A stretch of DNA of 64,000 bases from Nocardia vulneris (GTDB lineage Bacteria; Actinomycetota; Actinomycetes; Mycobacteriales; Mycobacteriaceae): NCBI RefSeq assembly GCF_001613425.1, contig NZ_BDCI01000029.1, positions 158,297 through 222,296 of the forward strand, read 5' to 3'. The position numbers were made by a program, and so were the translations under genes. Below, one piece after another: positions 41,983 through 50,554 of the stretch. The notes below the pieces were generated by a model. It was not told the origin of the DNA. It made no database searches and saw only the letters and a list, made by a program, of their open reading frames with translations. How positions within the stretch are numbered: position 1 is the first letter of the stretch; each line of letters begins with the position of its first letter.

Positions 41983-43482
41983 TCAGTGCGCCGCGCCCGC
42001 GCCCGGCGCCAGCCGCCGGGGCGAGGCGAAGTAGGCGATCATCGCCATGGCGACGAGGATGGTCGCGCCCACCGCGGTCGCGATATGCATGCCGGAGACG
42101 AAGGATTGGCGCGCGGACTCGATGAGCGCCGCGTCGCCGTTCGCCTTCTGGATGGTCTCACCGATGGTGGCCGCGTAGTCGCCGCCGGACCGGAAGATCA
42201 GCGCCGCAAGCGATCCCAGCAGCGCCAGACCCAGCGAATTGCCGAGTTCGAAACTGGTCTCGGAGATGCCGACCGCCGAACCGGCCCGCTCGGGCGGCAC
42301 CGAGGACACCGCGACATCGGACACCAGGGTGAAGGCGATGCCGTAACCGACGCCCGCGATGGTGGACCCGACCAGGTACCACCAGAGCCCACCGTGCACG
42401 CCGACGCCGAGCAGCATCAGATTGCCCACCGCCGCGGCGGCCAGCGCGAAGGTGAAACTGTTGCGGACGCCGAAGCGCTGGCCGACCCGCGCGCCGCTCA
42501 TCGAGAAGACGAACACCGCCACCGCCATCGGGATGCCGAGCAACGCCGCGGCGAGCGGATCGCGACCGGTGACCGACTGCAGGTAGATGCTGGTGAGGTA
42601 GCTCAGCGCGGCCAGCGACATCATGCCGACGAGGCTGGAGCCGATCGCCACCGAGAATCCGGCCCGGGTGAACAGTCGCAGATCCAGCAGCGGGTCGGTG
42701 AGTTTGCGCTGCCTGCGCACGAAGATGATCAGCACCGCGATGCCGATCAGCGCGATGACGATGGATTCGGCGTCGATTCCTTCCGCCGCCGCGTGTTTGA
42801 TGCCGTACACCAGCGGCAGGATGCCGCCGATGGACAGCGCGACGCTGGGCAGGTCCAGCGGTCCGCGCACGCCCGCGCGGTGTTCGGGCAGGACGAAGGG
42901 GCCGAGCGCCAGCAGGATCAGCAGCACCGGGATGTTGATGAGAAACACCGAGCCCCACCAGAATTGGTGCAGCAGCACGCCGCCGATGATCGGTCCGACG
43001 GCCGAGCCGCCCGCGAAGAACGCGGTCCACACGCCGATCGCCGCCGCGCGTTCTTTGGCGTCGGGGAACAGGCTCGAGATCAGCGCCAGGCTGGACGGCA
43101 GCAGGGTCGCGCCGCCGATACCCATCAGCGCCCGGGCCGCGATCAGCACCGCCGAGCTGGGCGCCAGCGCGGCGAGCACCGACGCGATACCGAAGATGGC
43201 CGCGCCCGCCAGCAGGATGTTGCGCCGCCCGATCCGGTCGCCGAGGTTGCCCATGGTGATCAGCAGGCCCGCGATGAGGAAGCCGTAGATGTCGAGGATC
43301 CACAGCTGCTGCGCGGCAGACGGGTCGAGATCCTCGGTGAGCGTCGGCATGGCCAGGAACAGCACCGAGATGTCCATCGACACCAGCAGCACCGGGAGCA
43401 GCAATACCGTCAAGCCCAGCCAGGCACGGCGCGAGCCGGCGGCCGGCGCCTGCGCGGCGCGCGCGGCCTCGACGTCTGTCAT
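41983..43482 (-). CDS. MFS multidrug efflux pump, DHA2 (EmrB/QacA) type
   Basis: A 499-residue proton-antiport drug exporter with 14 membrane segments. Motif A (GNLGDRIGRRNILLAG), motif C-like GGSAVGPIIGGVL and motif D1 (VLFLAMPTLTEDLD) place it in the QacA family; an acidic residue in the first segment (SMDISVLFLAMP) is typical for cation export. ATG 43482 is preferred. It faces a TetR gene across 92 bases with two operators. It is the convergent neighbour of the SDR, with 4 bases between stops. Confidence 0.95.
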   Translation of the reverse strand: MTDVEAARAAQAPAAGSRRAWLGLTVLLLPVLLVSMDISVLFLAMPTLTEDLDPSAAQQLWILDIYGFLIAGLLITMGNLGDRIGRRNILLAGAAIFGIASVLAALAPSSAVLIAARALMGIGGATLLPSSLALISSLFPDAKERAAAIGVWTAFFAGGSAVGPIIGGVLLHQFWWGSVFLINIPVLLILLALGPFVLPEHRAGVRGPLDLPSVALSIGGILPLVYGIKHAAAEGIDAESIVIALIGIAVLIIFVRRQRKLTDPLLDLRLFTRAGFSVAIGSSLVGMMSLAALSYLTSIYLQSVTGRDPLAAALLGIPMAVAVFVFSMSGARVGQRFGVRNSFTFALAAAAVGNLMLLGVGVHGGLWWYLVGSTIAGVGYGIAFTLVSDVAVSSVPPERAGSAVGISETSFELGNSLGLALLGSLAALIFRSGGDYAATIGETIQKANGDAALIESARQSFVSGMHIATAVGATILVAMAMIAYFASPRRLAPGAGAAH

Positions 43483-43504
43483 CCTGAAATTTCCTCTCCG
43501 TCTC

Positions 43505-43542
43505 GCGTACGCCGTACGCACAAGGTCGGGTACAGTGTACGC
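43505..43542. promoter_or_regulatory. Twin TetR-type operators between pump and regulator
   Basis: Two 15-bp near-identical palindromes: GCGTACGCCGTACGC (43505-43519, perfect with one central base) and GGGTACAGTGTACGC (43528-43542, one mismatched pair). Their centres are 23 bp apart, about two helical turns. They occupy the divergent promoter region, so the TetR protein could repress both genes. Confidence 0.8.
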
Positions 43543-43574
43543 AACCTCTCCTGGAAGTGAAAGTGAGTCATGGG

Positions 43575-44255
43575 ATGACTGAGGTCAAGCTCAATCGGGC
43601 CGCCATCATCGACACCGCCATCACGCTCGCCGACGAGGAGGGACTCGACGCCCTGTCGATGCGCCGGATCGCCGACACCATGGGCGTCGGCGCCATGTCG
43701 CTGTACCGGCACGTCGCGAACAAGGACGAGTTGCTCGCGGCCATGACCGACGAGGTCGCCCGCCGCAATCCGTATCCGTCGCCGGCGGGACAGCAGTGGT
43801 CCTGGCGGGACCGGGTGCGGATCGCCGCCGAGGTCGATTGGGCGCTCTACCTGCAACATCCGTGGGTTCTGCTCACCTTCGCCACGCCGCGCTACAGCTT
43901 CGGCCCGCAGAGTCTGGCGTGCCTGGCGTGGATGGTCGAGGGCCTGTCCGAACTCAATGTTTCCACTCGCGAGGCGACCACGATGGCGTTCACGATCTGG
44001 AACTACATCTCCGGGGCGACGCTGCCGCACATCAGCGCCACCCTGATGGCGCGCAAAGGCATGAACCCCGAAGGCGACAACGGGCTGCGCACCATGCTGA
44101 AAGGAGAATCACAGTATCCGGTGCCGCCCGCGCTCGCCGATCTGGAAGGTACGGGCGTCAGCGACCTCACCCAGGAGGAACTGCTGTACGTCGGGCTGTC
44201 GGCGCTCTGCGACGGTTTCGAGGTCAGGGCGAAGCAGCACGCCGGGTCGGCGTGA
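43575..44255 (+). CDS. TetR-family repressor of the adjacent efflux pump
   Basis: A 226-residue repressor. Helix-turn-helix: LSMRRIADTMGVGAMSLYRHV (key: MRRIADTMGVGAMSLYRHV), then ANKDELLAAMTDE. The C-terminal ligand domain (TetR_C type) has LQHPWVLLTFATPRYSF and TTMAFTIWNYISGATL. The divergent layout with a pump and shared twin operators predicts release from DNA when the pump's substrate binds. ATG 43575 is chosen; GTG 43557 is in frame. Confidence 0.92.
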   Translation: MTEVKLNRAAIIDTAITLADEEGLDALSMRRIADTMGVGAMSLYRHVANKDELLAAMTDEVARRNPYPSPAGQQWSWRDRVRIAAEVDWALYLQHPWVLLTFATPRYSFGPQSLACLAWMVEGLSELNVSTREATTMAFTIWNYISGATLPHISATLMARKGMNPEGDNGLRTMLKGESQYPVPPALADLEGTGVSDLTQEELLYVGLSALCDGFEVRAKQHAGSA

Positions 44256-44277
44256 CTCGCCGCGACGACACGCCGAG

Positions 44278-44308
44278 TTGACCTGAACCTGACTTGATGT
44301 TGCACGGT
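44278..44308 (+). promoter_or_regulatory. Possible third MerR-type promoter (weak)
   Basis: TTGACC (44278-44283) and CACGGT (44303-44308) with a 19-bp spacer, as in the two stronger cases at 3578 and 14113. The dyad inside is poor (about half of positions symmetric). It would yield a leader of about 26 bases with AGGAG before GTG 44341. Confidence 0.35.
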
Positions 44309-44340
44309 GGGTGGCGTCTGCCCCACGAACAGGAGCCACC

Positions 44341-45336
44341 GTGCACGCGATTCGCCTCCACGCCTTCGGCCCGGCCGAGAACCTGCGCTACGAAACCGTT
44401 TCCGACCCGCAACCCGCACCGGGCCAGGTGCGGATCGCCGTGGCCGCGGCGGGCGTCCACCTGATCGACACCGCGCTGCGCAAAGGGGCGGCCGGGCCGT
44501 ACCCGGCGCCCGAACTGCCGACGGTGCCCGGGCGCGAGGTAGCCGGAACCGTCGATCTGGTCGGCGCCGACGTCGACCCGAGCTGGGTCGGCAAGCGGGT
44601 GGTGGCTCACCTCGGGATGGTGCCCGGCGGGTACGCGGCACTCGCCGTCACCGAAGTATCTCGGCTGCACGAGATTCCGGATGCACTGGACCCCGCCGAA
44701 GCGGTCGCGATGATCGGCACCGGCCGCACCACTCTCGGCGTCCTGCTGTTCGCCGATCTCGGCCCGGACAGTATCGCCCTTGTCACGGCCGCCGCGGGCG
44801 GCCTCGGCACGCTACTGGTGCAAGCCGCGAAGAACGTGGGCGCGACCGTCCTGGGACTGGCCGGCGGCCCCGCGAAAGTCGAACTGGTGCAACGCAATGG
44901 GGCCGACCTCGCGGTCGACTATCTGCGAGCCGACTGGCCGGACGAGGTGCGCACCTTCCTCGGTGACCGCACCGCGACGATCCTGTTCGACTCGGTCGGC
45001 GGCGAGATCGCCCGCCGGGCATTGGATCTCGTAGGGAAGGGCGGGCGGCACCTTGTCTACGGCGCCTCCGGATCCAGCCCGAAAGATGCTGCCACACCGC
45101 CCTTTTCCGCGGACGAGCTGGCGGCCCGGGACATCACCTCACAGCTGGTCGTCGGTCCCGCCATGCTGCAGCGGGTCGGCGGCGACCTGCGCCCGCTCGA
45201 AGAGCAGGCCATCGCGGCGGCCGCCGCGGGCCGCCTGCGCCCCGCCGTGCAACGCTTTCCGCTCGCCGAGGCCGCCGCCGCCCACCGCGCGTTGGAGCAG
45301 CGCGGCACCACCGGCAAGGTCGTTCTCGTCCCCTGA
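44341..45336 (+). CDS. Quinone oxidoreductase / zinc-type alcohol dehydrogenase family protein
   Basis: A 331-residue MDR-superfamily NADPH-dependent reductase. It starts with HAIRLHAFGPAENLRYE, typical of quinone oxidoreductases, has VTAAAGGLGTLLVQAAKN for nucleotide binding and LFDSVGGEIARRAL. The structural and catalytic zinc cysteines are absent, so this is the zinc-free quinone or enone reductase type. GTG 44341 has AGGAG 6 bases upstream. It follows the TetR gene but probably has its own promoter. May be an electrophile-defence enzyme (inference). Confidence 0.9.
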   Translation: MHAIRLHAFGPAENLRYETVSDPQPAPGQVRIAVAAAGVHLIDTALRKGAAGPYPAPELPTVPGREVAGTVDLVGADVDPSWVGKRVVAHLGMVPGGYAALAVTEVSRLHEIPDALDPAEAVAMIGTGRTTLGVLLFADLGPDSIALVTAAAGGLGTLLVQAAKNVGATVLGLAGGPAKVELVQRNGADLAVDYLRADWPDEVRTFLGDRTATILFDSVGGEIARRALDLVGKGGRHLVYGASGSSPKDAATPPFSADELAARDITSQLVVGPAMLQRVGGDLRPLEEQAIAAAAAGRLRPAVQRFPLAEAAAAHRALEQRGTTGKVVLVP

Positions 45337-45385
45337 CCCGAAAAGCGATTGAGCGCGACCCGGCGTCTCCCTACCCTCGACGAGC

Positions 45386-45958
45386 ATGGGCGGAAATACG
45401 GGGCTACTCAATGTCGTCGACGTCGAGGCGACGTGCTGGGCGGGCACGCCGCCGCCCGGCACGGTCAGCGAGATCATCGAAATCGGTCTGACCGTGGTCG
45501 ATCTGGGCTCCGGTGCGCGGACCACGAAACATCGGATCCTGGTGCGGCCCGCCCGTTCCACGGTCAGCGAATTCTGCACCGAACTCACCGGGCTCACCCA
45601 GGACGAGGTGGACACAGGTGTCGAATTCGCCGAAGCCTGCCGCCTGCTCGCGGCCGAACATGCGGCGGGGACGCGCCCCTGGGCCAGTTGGGGCGACTAC
45701 GACCGCAAACAGTTCCGCAACCAGTGCGCCGCCACCGGCACCGCCTATCCGTTCGGCAGCAGGCACACCAACGCCAAGCTGGTGTTCAGCGAGGCCTACG
45801 GATTGCCGAAGCGGCAGGGGATGGCGGGCGCGTTGCAGATCGCGGGGCTACCGCTGGAAGGGTGGCATCACAGCGGCGCGGACGACGCATGGAACATCGC
45901 CGCGCTGGTCCTCGACATCGCCGGCCGCGGGGCCTGGCGGGTGACGAACACCGGCTGA
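45386..45958 (+). CDS. DnaQ-fold 3'-5' exonuclease (ERI-1/KapD-like)
   Basis: A 190-residue DEDD-family exonuclease. First acidic pair VDVEATCW (D-x-E), the second Asp in SWGDYDRKQF, and the last motif HHSGADDAWNIAAL (H-x4-D). This is the DEDDh pattern of ERI-1-like and sporulation KapD-like proteins, which trim RNA or DNA 3' ends. The substrate is unknown. It starts at ATG 45386, 50 bases after the oxidoreductase stop. Confidence 0.88.
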   Translation: MGGNTGLLNVVDVEATCWAGTPPPGTVSEIIEIGLTVVDLGSGARTTKHRILVRPARSTVSEFCTELTGLTQDEVDTGVEFAEACRLLAAEHAAGTRPWASWGDYDRKQFRNQCAATGTAYPFGSRHTNAKLVFSEAYGLPKRQGMAGALQIAGLPLEGWHHSGADDAWNIAALVLDIAGRGAWRVTNTG

Positions 45959-46001
45959 CATCGCCGCCGCGGACCGGGTGATCCGCAGCGGCACAACGAA
46001 T

Positions 46002-46679
46002 TCAGTCGTCCGCGTCGCCGTTCACCACCGCGTAGGCGAAGCCGTCCCAGCCCTTGCTGCCGACGGTCTGCACCACGGTGGCGTCGAGGGTCGGTTCGGC
46101 GGCGAGCAGCGCGAGGACAGCGCGGCTGGCCTGGATCATCGGGTCGGCGGAGTCCGCGTCGGCCACACCGCCCTCGCGCACGACATTGTCGACGATGATC
46201 ACCGAGCCGGGGCGGGTCAACCGCAGCGCCCACTGCACATAGTTCGAATTGTTGACCTTGTCGGCGTCGATGAACACCAGATCGAACGGCTCCGGGTTCT
46301 CCTCGGCCAGCACCGGCAGGTTGTCCAAGGCCGCGCCGACCCGGATCTCGACGCGGTCGCCGACACCGGCGCGGTCCAGGTTCTGCCGGGCCACCTCCGC
46401 ATGCTTCGGCTGGTACTCGAAGGTGATCACCTGCCCCTTCGCGCCGACCGCCCGGGCCAGCCAGATCGTGCTGTACCCGCCCAGCGTGCCGATCTCCAGC
46501 ACGCGCCGCGCCCGCGCCGTCTTCGCCAGCAGATAGAGGAACTTGCCCTGCGGCGGGGAGACGTCGATCGCGGGCAGTTCCGCCGCGGCATTCGCGGTCA
46601 AGGCCGCCGCCGTCGCCACGTCCTGCACGAGGGTGTCCACCAGGTAGCGGTCCACATCGGCCCAATCAGGTGTCGTCAT
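46002..46679 (-). CDS. SAM-dependent O-methyltransferase (COMT-like)
   Basis: A 225-residue class I methyltransferase of the Mg-dependent catechol/caffeoyl-CoA type. The AdoMet loop is VLEIGTLGGYSTIWLA, then FEYQPKHAEVARQNL and the metal-site region FIDADKVNNSNYVQW. Close relatives are common in mycobacteria and Nocardia; the acceptor is unknown. ATG 46679 is chosen since the fold begins there. The 208-base gap upstream shows no gene. Confidence 0.92.
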   Translation of the reverse strand: MTTPDWADVDRYLVDTLVQDVATAAALTANAAAELPAIDVSPPQGKFLYLLAKTARARRVLEIGTLGGYSTIWLARAVGAKGQVITFEYQPKHAEVARQNLDRAGVGDRVEIRVGAALDNLPVLAEENPEPFDLVFIDADKVNNSNYVQWALRLTRPGSVIIVDNVVREGGVADADSADPMIQASRAVLALLAAEPTLDATVVQTVGSKGWDGFAYAVVNGDADD

Positions 46680-46887
46680 ACCGAAAAGTCTGCCACCGTG
46701 ACCGGATCGGCGTGTCCGGCCCGCGCGTGCCGTGGCGCACATTCCCGCCTGCCTTCCGAAATCCACGCACCCGTCCCCGCACACCAGATCGAGTGCGGCA
46801 CTACACCAGCTCAACCCCGACAGCCAGACGATGTCCGTGATGCCGGCCGCCGGCGCGCACAGCCCGCTCCGGATCGAACAGGTGCGG

Positions 46888-48591
46888 CTAATGCGGGTCG
46901 TCGACGACCGGCAGCGGCCAGCGATCGATGCGGTCCAGCGCGGTCAAGGGTGGGGTGCGGTCGAGGAGTCCGCGCAGACCGGCGCGGCGGGCGGCCGCGA
47001 ACCGCGAATCGGCCTGGGCCGCATAGTGTCCGGCGTAGCGCAGACCGCGGTGCAGGCGGCGGCCTTCGGCGAGCCAGCCGGTGATCTGGCGCGTGACTTC
47101 GGGGGCGGACAGGCCGGGACCGAGCAACGTCTCGGCGTGACCGGGGTCCTCCAGCAGGGCCGACCCCAGATGTTGCAGGCAGCGGGCGATGCCGTGCTCG
47201 TCCACCATGACGCGATACTCGCCGAGCGCCTGTTGCCAGCGGCGCAGCGCCTTGGCCGAGTCGCCGCGGGCCCACCAGACGATGCCCATGATCTCGTGCA
47301 CGTGCGCGCGACCGTCCGGGTCGCGACCGGTGCGGGTGAGCGATTCGGCGAGGTCGAGCCGGTCCTGGGCGGCGTCGAGCCGCCCCTGGCGGACATGGGC
47401 GATGGCGAGGTTGATCAACGCGCACACCTCACCCGCCACATCCTCACGCGGCAGCAACCACCACGACGCTTCTAGTCGCGCGACCACCCCGGGTAGGTCC
47501 CGCGGCCGGGCCCGGTCCAGCAGGCGCAGCGCGGCACGATGTTCCCAGCGCGCGGCCAGGCTGGTGGACAGACTCCGCGGCCGATAGCGACCGGGCCTGC
47601 CGCGCAACCGGTTCGCCCGCATCCGCGCCAGATCCCGGTACAGCACGAGGTCGTTCATCCCGGGGAGCTCGCAGACTCGGACCGCTAGTCCGGCGTTGTT
47701 CTCCCCCAACCCGATTCGCGCGTACCAGGAATCGAGCGCGTCGCAGATCCGCACCAGATCCGGCGCAACGGCCGCGGGCAGCTTCGCGCCGAGCGCCGCG
47801 CATTTCGTGACAAGCGTGCGCAGATACTCTTCCTCCGCTTCGAACCAGCGACGCGCACCGGCCGCGAAACGCACCGTTTCCAAGGCTAGCGCCCAGCGGC
47901 TCGCACGGTCGGCGTAATGGTGCACCAGCGCGGTCACTGCCGCGGACCAGCGCGCGCCCTTGCGCACGTCCGTGCGTACCGGCAGCACGGGCACTCTGCG
48001 CAGGCAATAGCGTTGCGCGCCTGCGGTGGCCACGATGTTGTCCCGGCGCAGCTCGCCGAGCAGCACCGCGGCCGTCGGCCGAGAAGCCAGCCGCTCCAAC
48101 GGCAATCTGGCCGGCGCGTCGAGCGCCGCGCTCAAGACCGTGAGCAGCGCCGCGGCCTCGAAGTCGCGCACCGGCAGGTCGCGCAGCACCGCCACGATGA
48201 TTCGATCGTTCAACGCCGCGGTATGGCGCGGCGGACCCGGACACCGGTGTACCGCCGCCCGCTGCGGCGCAGGCTCGATCAGATCCGCGAGCAACGCGAG
48301 TTCCGCGGTGACGCGCACTCTTTCGCGATACCACTGGACGAAGCGGTAGCCCACGTACACCGCCGCCGCGACGATCACCAGCACCGACAGCCAACGCAGG
48401 GTGCCCGCGAGGACCTTGACCGCCGTGCTGTCGCCCAGCGAATTGATCACCAGACTGCGCGCCAGCTCGAACAGCAGCGCGTACGCCACCACCGAGGCGG
48501 TGCCCAGAAACCCTTGCCAGATGGTCGATCTCGGCGTACTCGGTGCCGCCGCCTGGTCGTCGGAGCGCGCCTGCTCGTCCGGGCGGCTCAT
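46888..48591 (-). CDS. Membrane protein with winged-helix-like and TPR regions
   Basis: A 567-residue protein not matching a named family. Two hydrophobic segments near the start (about 30-55 and 66-88) anchor it. Residues about 110-215 look like the winged-helix part of AfsR/STAND regulators (DRIIVAVLRDLPVRDFEAAALL, ending in QRYCLRRVPVLP), but no NTP-binding P-loop exists. From about 230 the chain is all-helical with TPR-type repeats (ALINLAIAHVRQGRLDAAQDRLDLAES, IVWWARGDSAKALRRWQQALGEY). It ends the minus-strand run after the fused permease (55 bases away) and may be a partner of it. ATG 48591 is used. Confidence 0.72.
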   Translation of the reverse strand: MSRPDEQARSDDQAAAPSTPRSTIWQGFLGTASVVAYALLFELARSLVINSLGDSTAVKVLAGTLRWLSVLVIVAAAVYVGYRFVQWYRERVRVTAELALLADLIEPAPQRAAVHRCPGPPRHTAALNDRIIVAVLRDLPVRDFEAAALLTVLSAALDAPARLPLERLASRPTAAVLLGELRRDNIVATAGAQRYCLRRVPVLPVRTDVRKGARWSAAVTALVHHYADRASRWALALETVRFAAGARRWFEAEEEYLRTLVTKCAALGAKLPAAVAPDLVRICDALDSWYARIGLGENNAGLAVRVCELPGMNDLVLYRDLARMRANRLRGRPGRYRPRSLSTSLAARWEHRAALRLLDRARPRDLPGVVARLEASWWLLPREDVAGEVCALINLAIAHVRQGRLDAAQDRLDLAESLTRTGRDPDGRAHVHEIMGIVWWARGDSAKALRRWQQALGEYRVMVDEHGIARCLQHLGSALLEDPGHAETLLGPGLSAPEVTRQITGWLAEGRRLHRGLRYAGHYAAQADSRFAAARRAGLRGLLDRTPPLTALDRIDRWPLPVVDDPH

Positions 48592-48646
48592 CACCGCACC
48601 ACACGGATGCTCGGATTACCGTGCCGCACGATGCTGCGCCTGTCGC

Positions 48647-50554
48647 TCATCGCAGCGCTCCCCCGGTCAGTCCGGGCACCAGCCAGCGCCGCCAGGTGGC
48701 CAGCAGCAGCGCGACCGGCAGGATCGCCGAGATCAACGCACCGGCCGCCAATTGCGCCGAGTTCTCGCCGAATTGGCGCGCCTCGCCCCACAGCAGCAGC
48801 GACCACGGCGTCGCGCCCGCCCCGCTGATCAGCAGCCCGATCACGAAATCGTTCCACACCTGGATGAATTCGAGCACGGCCACCGCGCCCAGCGCCGGCC
48901 CCGCAGAGGCCAGCACACGCCGCGCGACGGTGCCGGGAACGGCCAGTCCGTGCAGCGCGTCGGCGGCAGGACTGTCCGGCGGTGCGAGCAACGCGCCGCG
49001 CAGCACCAGGATCGCGATCGGCAGACCCGAGGCGGCATGCAGCAGGATCAATGGAATCCGCGTGCCGGACAGCCCATAGGCGTCGATGAACGTGTGCACC
49101 GGTCCCAGATAGCTCTGCACCGGCAGCACCGAGAGCACGACCAGCGCCACCACCGCGATCGTCGCGGCCGAGCGGTTCGGCCGCAGCGCGGCGAGCCGAT
49201 ACGCCACCGGCACCGCCGCGGCGACCACGACCAGGGTGGCCAAACCCGCCACCCACACGGTCGTTTCGAGCGAGCGCAGCAGGGCCGGGTCGCGCCACAC
49301 CCGTTCGATCGCACCGGTCCCGAACCCGTCGCGGTCCTGGAAACTGGCATAGATCAGCCAGCCGATCGGGACCAGGGCGAGCAGCGAGACCGCGACGATC
49401 CCCAGCAGTCGCAACGGTTTCCGGCGCGGACGCGCCGCGACGGCGGGCGGCGCGGGCGAGGCCGACAAGCTCGTCCGGTGCCTGCGCACGTCGGTCTGCA
49501 ACAGCCAGGCCAGGAACCCGACCAACACCGCGAGCGGCAGACCGTAGGCCGCCGCCACGCCCGCGTCGATCTCCGAGTCGGTGGCCAGCCGCCACCAGTA
49601 CACGCTCGCGCTGTCCAGTTCGTACTGCATCGAACCGGGCACGCCGATCAGCACCACGTCGAACACCCGCGCGGCGGCGACCCCGACGGCGAGCCCGACG
49701 ATGAGCACCACCGGACGCAGTAATTCGAAGAGCCGCAACGGAAACCGGCCGTCGCCGTGATAGAGGTAGCCCGCACGGACCGAATCGTGCTCGATAGCCC
49801 GGATCCCCGCCCGGAACAGACCGGTGACGAAACCGAACCAGGTCCACACGAAGGCCGAGCACAACATCAGCCCGTACCAGAGCCAGTACCCCACAACGCT
49901 TTCGATGCGGAGCAGGTCACCGAAGAACTCGAAGATCAGCCGGAAGGCCACGCCGGACACCACCGCCGAGATGCCGAACGAAACGATGAGCGGCCGCCAC
50001 AGCCACTGCGAATCGCGCGCCCACCACGCCACGCCCAACGCCGCCGCCAGCATGAGCACCACGACCAGCAACCACCCGAGGGTGCGCAGGTAAGACCACC
50101 TGCCGTCGTGGCCGAGCGCGGTCGCGAGCAACCACAGCCCACCGGCTGCGAGCACCAGCGCACCTGACCACAGGACCAGCCGGATCGGGTACCACACGGC
50201 TCGAATCGTCCACCGCGGCAACGGTATCCGGTGCCGCAGCAGCCATCTCCGCCACCGCACGAGCAGCCGGAACCCAGTGACCCGTCGCTGCCGGGCCAAC
50301 TGGGTGAGCCCGACCGCGCCGAGCGCGGCGCCCAGGCAGGAGACCACCAGCAGCGGTCGCGCCCGGGCCGCGCTCACCACGGTCCACACCACCGGTGCCA
50401 CGATCAGCACCACGGTCAGCACCGTGGCGGGCAGCACCGCCGCCGGACCGGTCCACCGCCGCGGGTGACTGCCCGCGACCAGCGGTCCGCGCATCCGGCG
50501 TCCGCTGAGTTCGAGCAGCAGCCCGTGCGCCTGGAAGTCCTGCTGTCCGGTCAC
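48647..50554 (-). CDS. Fused and degenerate ABC permease (MalF-MalG-like)
   Basis: A 635-residue membrane protein with about 14 hydrophobic segments. The first half resembles MalF/UgpA-type permeases (WTWFGFVTGLFRAGIRAI, then GYLYHGDGRFPLRLFELLRP) and the second half MalG/UgpE (GLPIAILVLRGALLAPP, FIQVWNDFVIGLLISG). Such permeases are normally two separate proteins of about 280-300 residues. The EAA loops that contact the ATPase have lost their standard residues in both halves (for example HDSVRAGYLYHGDG in place of the EAA-x3-G core). GTG 50554 overlaps the binding-protein stop by four bases. No ATPase gene is in the window; a shared MsiK-type ATPase elsewhere is possible. Confidence 0.75.
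   Translation of the reverse strand: MTGQQDFQAHGLLLELSGRRMRGPLVAGSHPRRWTGPAAVLPATVLTVVLIVAPVVWTVVSAARARPLLVVSCLGAALGAVGLTQLARQRRVTGFRLLVRWRRWLLRHRIPLPRWTIRAVWYPIRLVLWSGALVLAAGGLWLLATALGHDGRWSYLRTLGWLLVVVLMLAAALGVAWWARDSQWLWRPLIVSFGISAVVSGVAFRLIFEFFGDLLRIESVVGYWLWYGLMLCSAFVWTWFGFVTGLFRAGIRAIEHDSVRAGYLYHGDGRFPLRLFELLRPVVLIVGLAVGVAAARVFDVVLIGVPGSMQYELDSASVYWWRLATDSEIDAGVAAAYGLPLAVLVGFLAWLLQTDVRRHRTSLSASPAPPAVAARPRRKPLRLLGIVAVSLLALVPIGWLIYASFQDRDGFGTGAIERVWRDPALLRSLETTVWVAGLATLVVVAAAVPVAYRLAALRPNRSAATIAVVALVVLSVLPVQSYLGPVHTFIDAYGLSGTRIPLILLHAASGLPIAILVLRGALLAPPDSPAADALHGLAVPGTVARRVLASAGPALGAVAVLEFIQVWNDFVIGLLISGAGATPWSLLLWGEARQFGENSAQLAAGALISAILPVALLLATWRRWLVPGLTGGALR

Noticed and set aside
42158..43560. 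Frames on both strands within the efflux pump gene, one very rich in Asp/Glu/Arg/Gln
   Set aside because: Shadows of the 14-segment transporter, whose membrane pattern and motifs are unambiguous.
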